Below the pieces are notes generated by a model. The model was not told the DNA's origin. It did no database searches and worked only from the letters and a program-made list of their open reading frames with translations. DNA of 64,000 nt from Candidatus Thermofonsia Clade 1 bacterium (GTDB taxonomy: Bacteria; Chloroflexota; Anaerolineae; Aggregatilineales; UBA2796): the NCBI GenBank assembly GCA_002794705.1, contig PGTK01000006.1:50959-114958 (forward strand). The letters run 5' to 3'. Both the position numbers and the translations under genes were made by a program. Numbering within the stretch: the stretch's first letter is position 1; each line of letters opens with the position of its first letter. Below are positions 62,369-64,000 of the stretch, piece by piece.

Positions 62369-62963
62369 GTGCCAAACATCTTACAACTCTGGCAGATATC
62401 GCCTGAAGAGCTGACCGAAATCATTGACGAAAATCCAAGTCTGAGAGGCTTTTTAATCGGTTATATCAGCGAGTACAAGCTGCGTCACCTGATCAAGTCG
62501 CATCCTGATGTTCAAAGCATTCACAAGCCCGACGATCACGATAGAAGCGTCAAAGGCAACCTGATTGTCCAATATCGCGGACATACGTTTATTCTTGAGG
62601 TGAAGTCTCTGCAGAAAAACTCTATCTACCTTAGCGGCGATCGCTTATTTGGCACAGTGCAAGTGGACGCTAGTGACAAGCGCACTGTCCGATTTGCCTG
62701 ATGGAAGCGCACTAGAAACGACATGCCTGCTACGCGGCGAATTTGACGTGCTAGCGATTAATTTGTTTCAATTCAGGCAACGCTGAGAATTTGCTTTCAT
62801 CAGAAACAGCGACTTGCCCGTGATGCAGAGCAAGAAGTACACTGAGACGCAGAGACAATTTCTTCTGGCTACTGCGGTCAAGGTATCAGAGCAAGTTGAA
62901 CCGCCGTATAGCCGCGATCTTTTTGGCTTGCTGGACTCGCTGATCGCCGAGCGCGAGGCTTAG
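62369..62963 (+). pseudogene. Broken PD-(D/E)xK restriction-like nuclease gene
   Basis: The first 110 codons encode a helical start (NILQLWQISPEELTEIIDENP) and a nuclease-like core: DDHD.SVKGNLIVQYRGHTFILEVKSLQKNS holds a probable Asp...Glu-x-Lys metal site. The frame stops at TGA 62699-62701. Dropping one T from the TTT at 62693-62695 restores LPDGSALETTCLLRGEFDVLAINLFQFRQR; the new frame meets TGA at 62784-62786, where Trp is expected, and then runs on through [28 protein letters not shown] and [19 protein letters not shown] to TAG 62961-62963. So one frameshift and one nonsense codon break an otherwise coherent protein of about 197 residues. It converges on, and overlaps by 86 bp, the methyltransferase gene, presumably its former partner. 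Confidence 0.75.
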
Positions 62964-63639
62964 CTTGCTTCGGCTTGACGAAGACTAGGAAGTATGAGTG
63001 ATTCTTGCGAGCGTGATTCTGTTTCTTCAGGCGGCTCACTGATGGCTTGTTCGTGCGCACTAGGACGAATAAATCTTTGGCGTAAAAGCCCAGCTTGGCG
63101 AATTCCTGTGTGATCTCAACGTGCGTGAGCCATTGCCTGTTGGCGCTGACCTCATCCTGACACTTCACGATCAGCACGCCATTCTCGCGCAGCACTCTGA
63201 AAGCCTCGCGCCCTGCTTCTATGTAGAGCGCGATCACGGCGGCGTGCCACTTCGGGCTGCATGGCTCAGACGCCTCTTCCTCAGGCTGATAGGCGCGTCT
63301 GAAGCTCCTGTAGGTGCCGTTGCCCGCCCGATGATCGGCGTTGTTGCGCAGCAAGCCTTCCATATACGGCGGATCCAACACCACACAATCTATGCTGTTG
63401 GCTGCATAGGGCAGGTGGCGACAATCCACGCCTGATTGGATGTCCGTCGGCAGCAAAGTGTACCGATCTTTGGGCACATCTCGCCAAAAGACGCCTTTGC
63501 CGTAGGTCACGTCTGCGACTGTGGCGCCTGCAGGCACGTGCAGCGCAAGGATTTTCGGGAAAATCTCAGCGTTGGTGCCCTGATAGGCAGAGAAGATCAG
63601 GTCCGTAGTTGGCGTGCCGCCTTGCTTGCGCTTGCCCAT
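62878..63639 (-). CDS. DNA N4/N6-type methyltransferase (adenine or cytosine)
   Basis: ATG 63637-63639 (AAAGGAG 4 nt upstream) gives 253 residues. DPPYMEG is the catalytic motif [17 protein letters not shown] is the SAM-binding motif I in a diverged form (TYGKG rather than FxGxG), and [13 protein letters not shown] is a later strand. The motif order fits a beta-class-like enzyme, and the target-recognition part is small. The last 25 or so residues ([12 protein letters not shown]...) overlap the pseudo-nuclease and are not family-like; they may be readthrough into a lost stop. Probably the modification half of a restriction-modification system whose nuclease is dead. Confidence 0.78.
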   Translation of the reverse strand: MGKRKQGGTPTTDLIFSAYQGTNAEIFPKILALHVPAGATVADVTYGKGVFWRDVPKDRYTLLPTDIQSGVDCRHLPYAANSIDCVVLDPPYMEGLLRNNADHRAGNGTYRSFRRAYQPEEEASEPCSPKWHAAVIALYIEAGREAFRVLRENGVLIVKCQDEVSANRQWLTHVEITQEFAKLGFYAKDLFVLVRTNKPSVSRLKKQNHARKNHSYFLVFVKPKQAKPRARRSASPASQKDRGYTAVQLALIP

Positions 63640-63725
63640 TGCGCTCCTTTTCTCAGCAATTTTGCCGCAATTATACGCCTGTTCTAATTTCAGGTCAATC
63701 TCTGCCAGCAGCTGTGCGCAAGCGC

Positions 63726-64000
63726 CTAGACCAGCACGCGCAGAAAGATGACCTGCCCATTTTTGCACCACAGCGCGACCACCTCGCCATTTTGCAGGAA
63801 GGTCGCACCTTTGATTTCGCTCTCCGCGTGGAAGGACGCTAGGATTTCGTCCGTCTCGGCGTTGTACAGCTGTAGCACATTCCCTTTCAAACGCAGCAGC
63901 CTGCCGCGCTCAGGTGCAGGTGCAAATCCATCGCTGTGCCGCGTGCGCAAGAACTGCTCAAAGTCCTCTTCAAGCGCGTTATGCTGGGCGAACCACGCAC
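63726..64000 (-). CDS. C-terminal end of a WD40-type protein (cut by window edge)
   Basis: The frame is open from the right window edge to TAG 63726-63728, giving about 91 visible residues. The segment [26 protein letters not shown]...GQVIFLRV has the rhythm of the last blade of WD40 propellers in STAND (NACHT/AP-ATPase) or TIR-WD40 proteins, which often end in HFLRL-like strands. The ATPase part, if any, lies beyond the window. Function cannot be settled from this fragment. Confidence 0.55.
   Translation of the reverse strand, partial: AWFAQHNALEEDFEQFLRTRHSDGFAPAPERGRLLRLKGNVLQLYNAETDEILASFHAESEIKGATFLQNGEVVALWCKNGQVIFLRVLV

Overview
The window looks like chromosomal DNA of a bacterium of the phylum Chloroflexota, most likely an Anaerolineae-type lineage. 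This is an inference from gene content: a fused transaldolase/glucose-6-phosphate isomerase, a stand-alone catalytic subunit of methylmalonyl-CoA mutase, a short archaeal/eukaryal-type ProRS, many secreted PPC/WD40-type proteins, DUF2723 membrane proteins, and dense gene packing with G+C-rich third codon positions. No rRNA, tRNA or CRISPR array was recognised, and no gene-free gap exceeds about 300 bases.

Layout. 1-5.3 kb: start of a P5C dehydrogenase gene (leftward), then a rightward set: secreted flavin amine oxidase, DUF2723 membrane protein, KASIII-like thiolase-fold enzyme and a small unknown protein. 5.3-8.6 kb: a PPC-domain secreted protein diverging from a CarH-like B12-binding MerR regulator with its own promoter and 11-bp-spaced operators. 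8.6-18.2 kb: a leftward run with Tal-Pgi, a zinc-ribbon protein, a small lipoprotein, a DnaB-like ATPase, SerA, an EEP-family hydrolase, an iron-type alcohol dehydrogenase and an ABM monooxygenase. 18.4-22.7 kb: a secreted Dsb/cyclophilin fusion converging on methylmalonyl-CoA mutase. 22.8-24.7 kb: a two-gene RNA-modification operon (TGT paralogue plus an ArmA/RmtB/FmrO-type 16S rRNA methyltransferase). 24.7-29.5 kb: polysaccharide ABC exporter, GNAT protein and a split glutamine-dependent NAD synthetase. 29.7-35.5 kb: a WD40 lipoprotein gene broken by one TGA, a small HNH protein, a two-domain disulfide oxidoreductase, a TIR-FGE fusion and a flotillin-like SPFH protein.

35.5-43.2 kb is the most unusual part: a compact leftward operon of phage-like structural genes (portal, scaffold-like, capsid, connector, tail proteins, a LamG-containing tip protein, a small membrane protein). 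All are intact and driven by a host-like promoter, but no terminase, protease, tape measure, integrase or lysin is visible before housekeeping genes resume. Three copies of a two-hairpin, REPIN-like element occupy the gaps between these genes and were not seen elsewhere in the window.

43.2-47.7 kb holds pyruvate dehydrogenase E1-alpha, E1-beta and E2 (E2 with two E3-binding domains) and gpsA. 47.8-60.8 kb holds two carbohydrate ABC importers without ATPase subunits, a Gfo/Idh/MocA oxidoreductase, MurB, an acyl-CoA synthetase with a MaoC hydratase, and a ROK sugar kinase next to the second importer. 60.8-64 kb holds ProRS, then a decayed restriction-modification pair (nuclease gene broken by a frameshift and a nonsense codon, methyltransferase intact) and the 3' end of a WD40-type gene cut by the window edge. 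The whole suggests an organism living on sugars, amino acids and fatty acids, with traces of defence and phage-derived functions.
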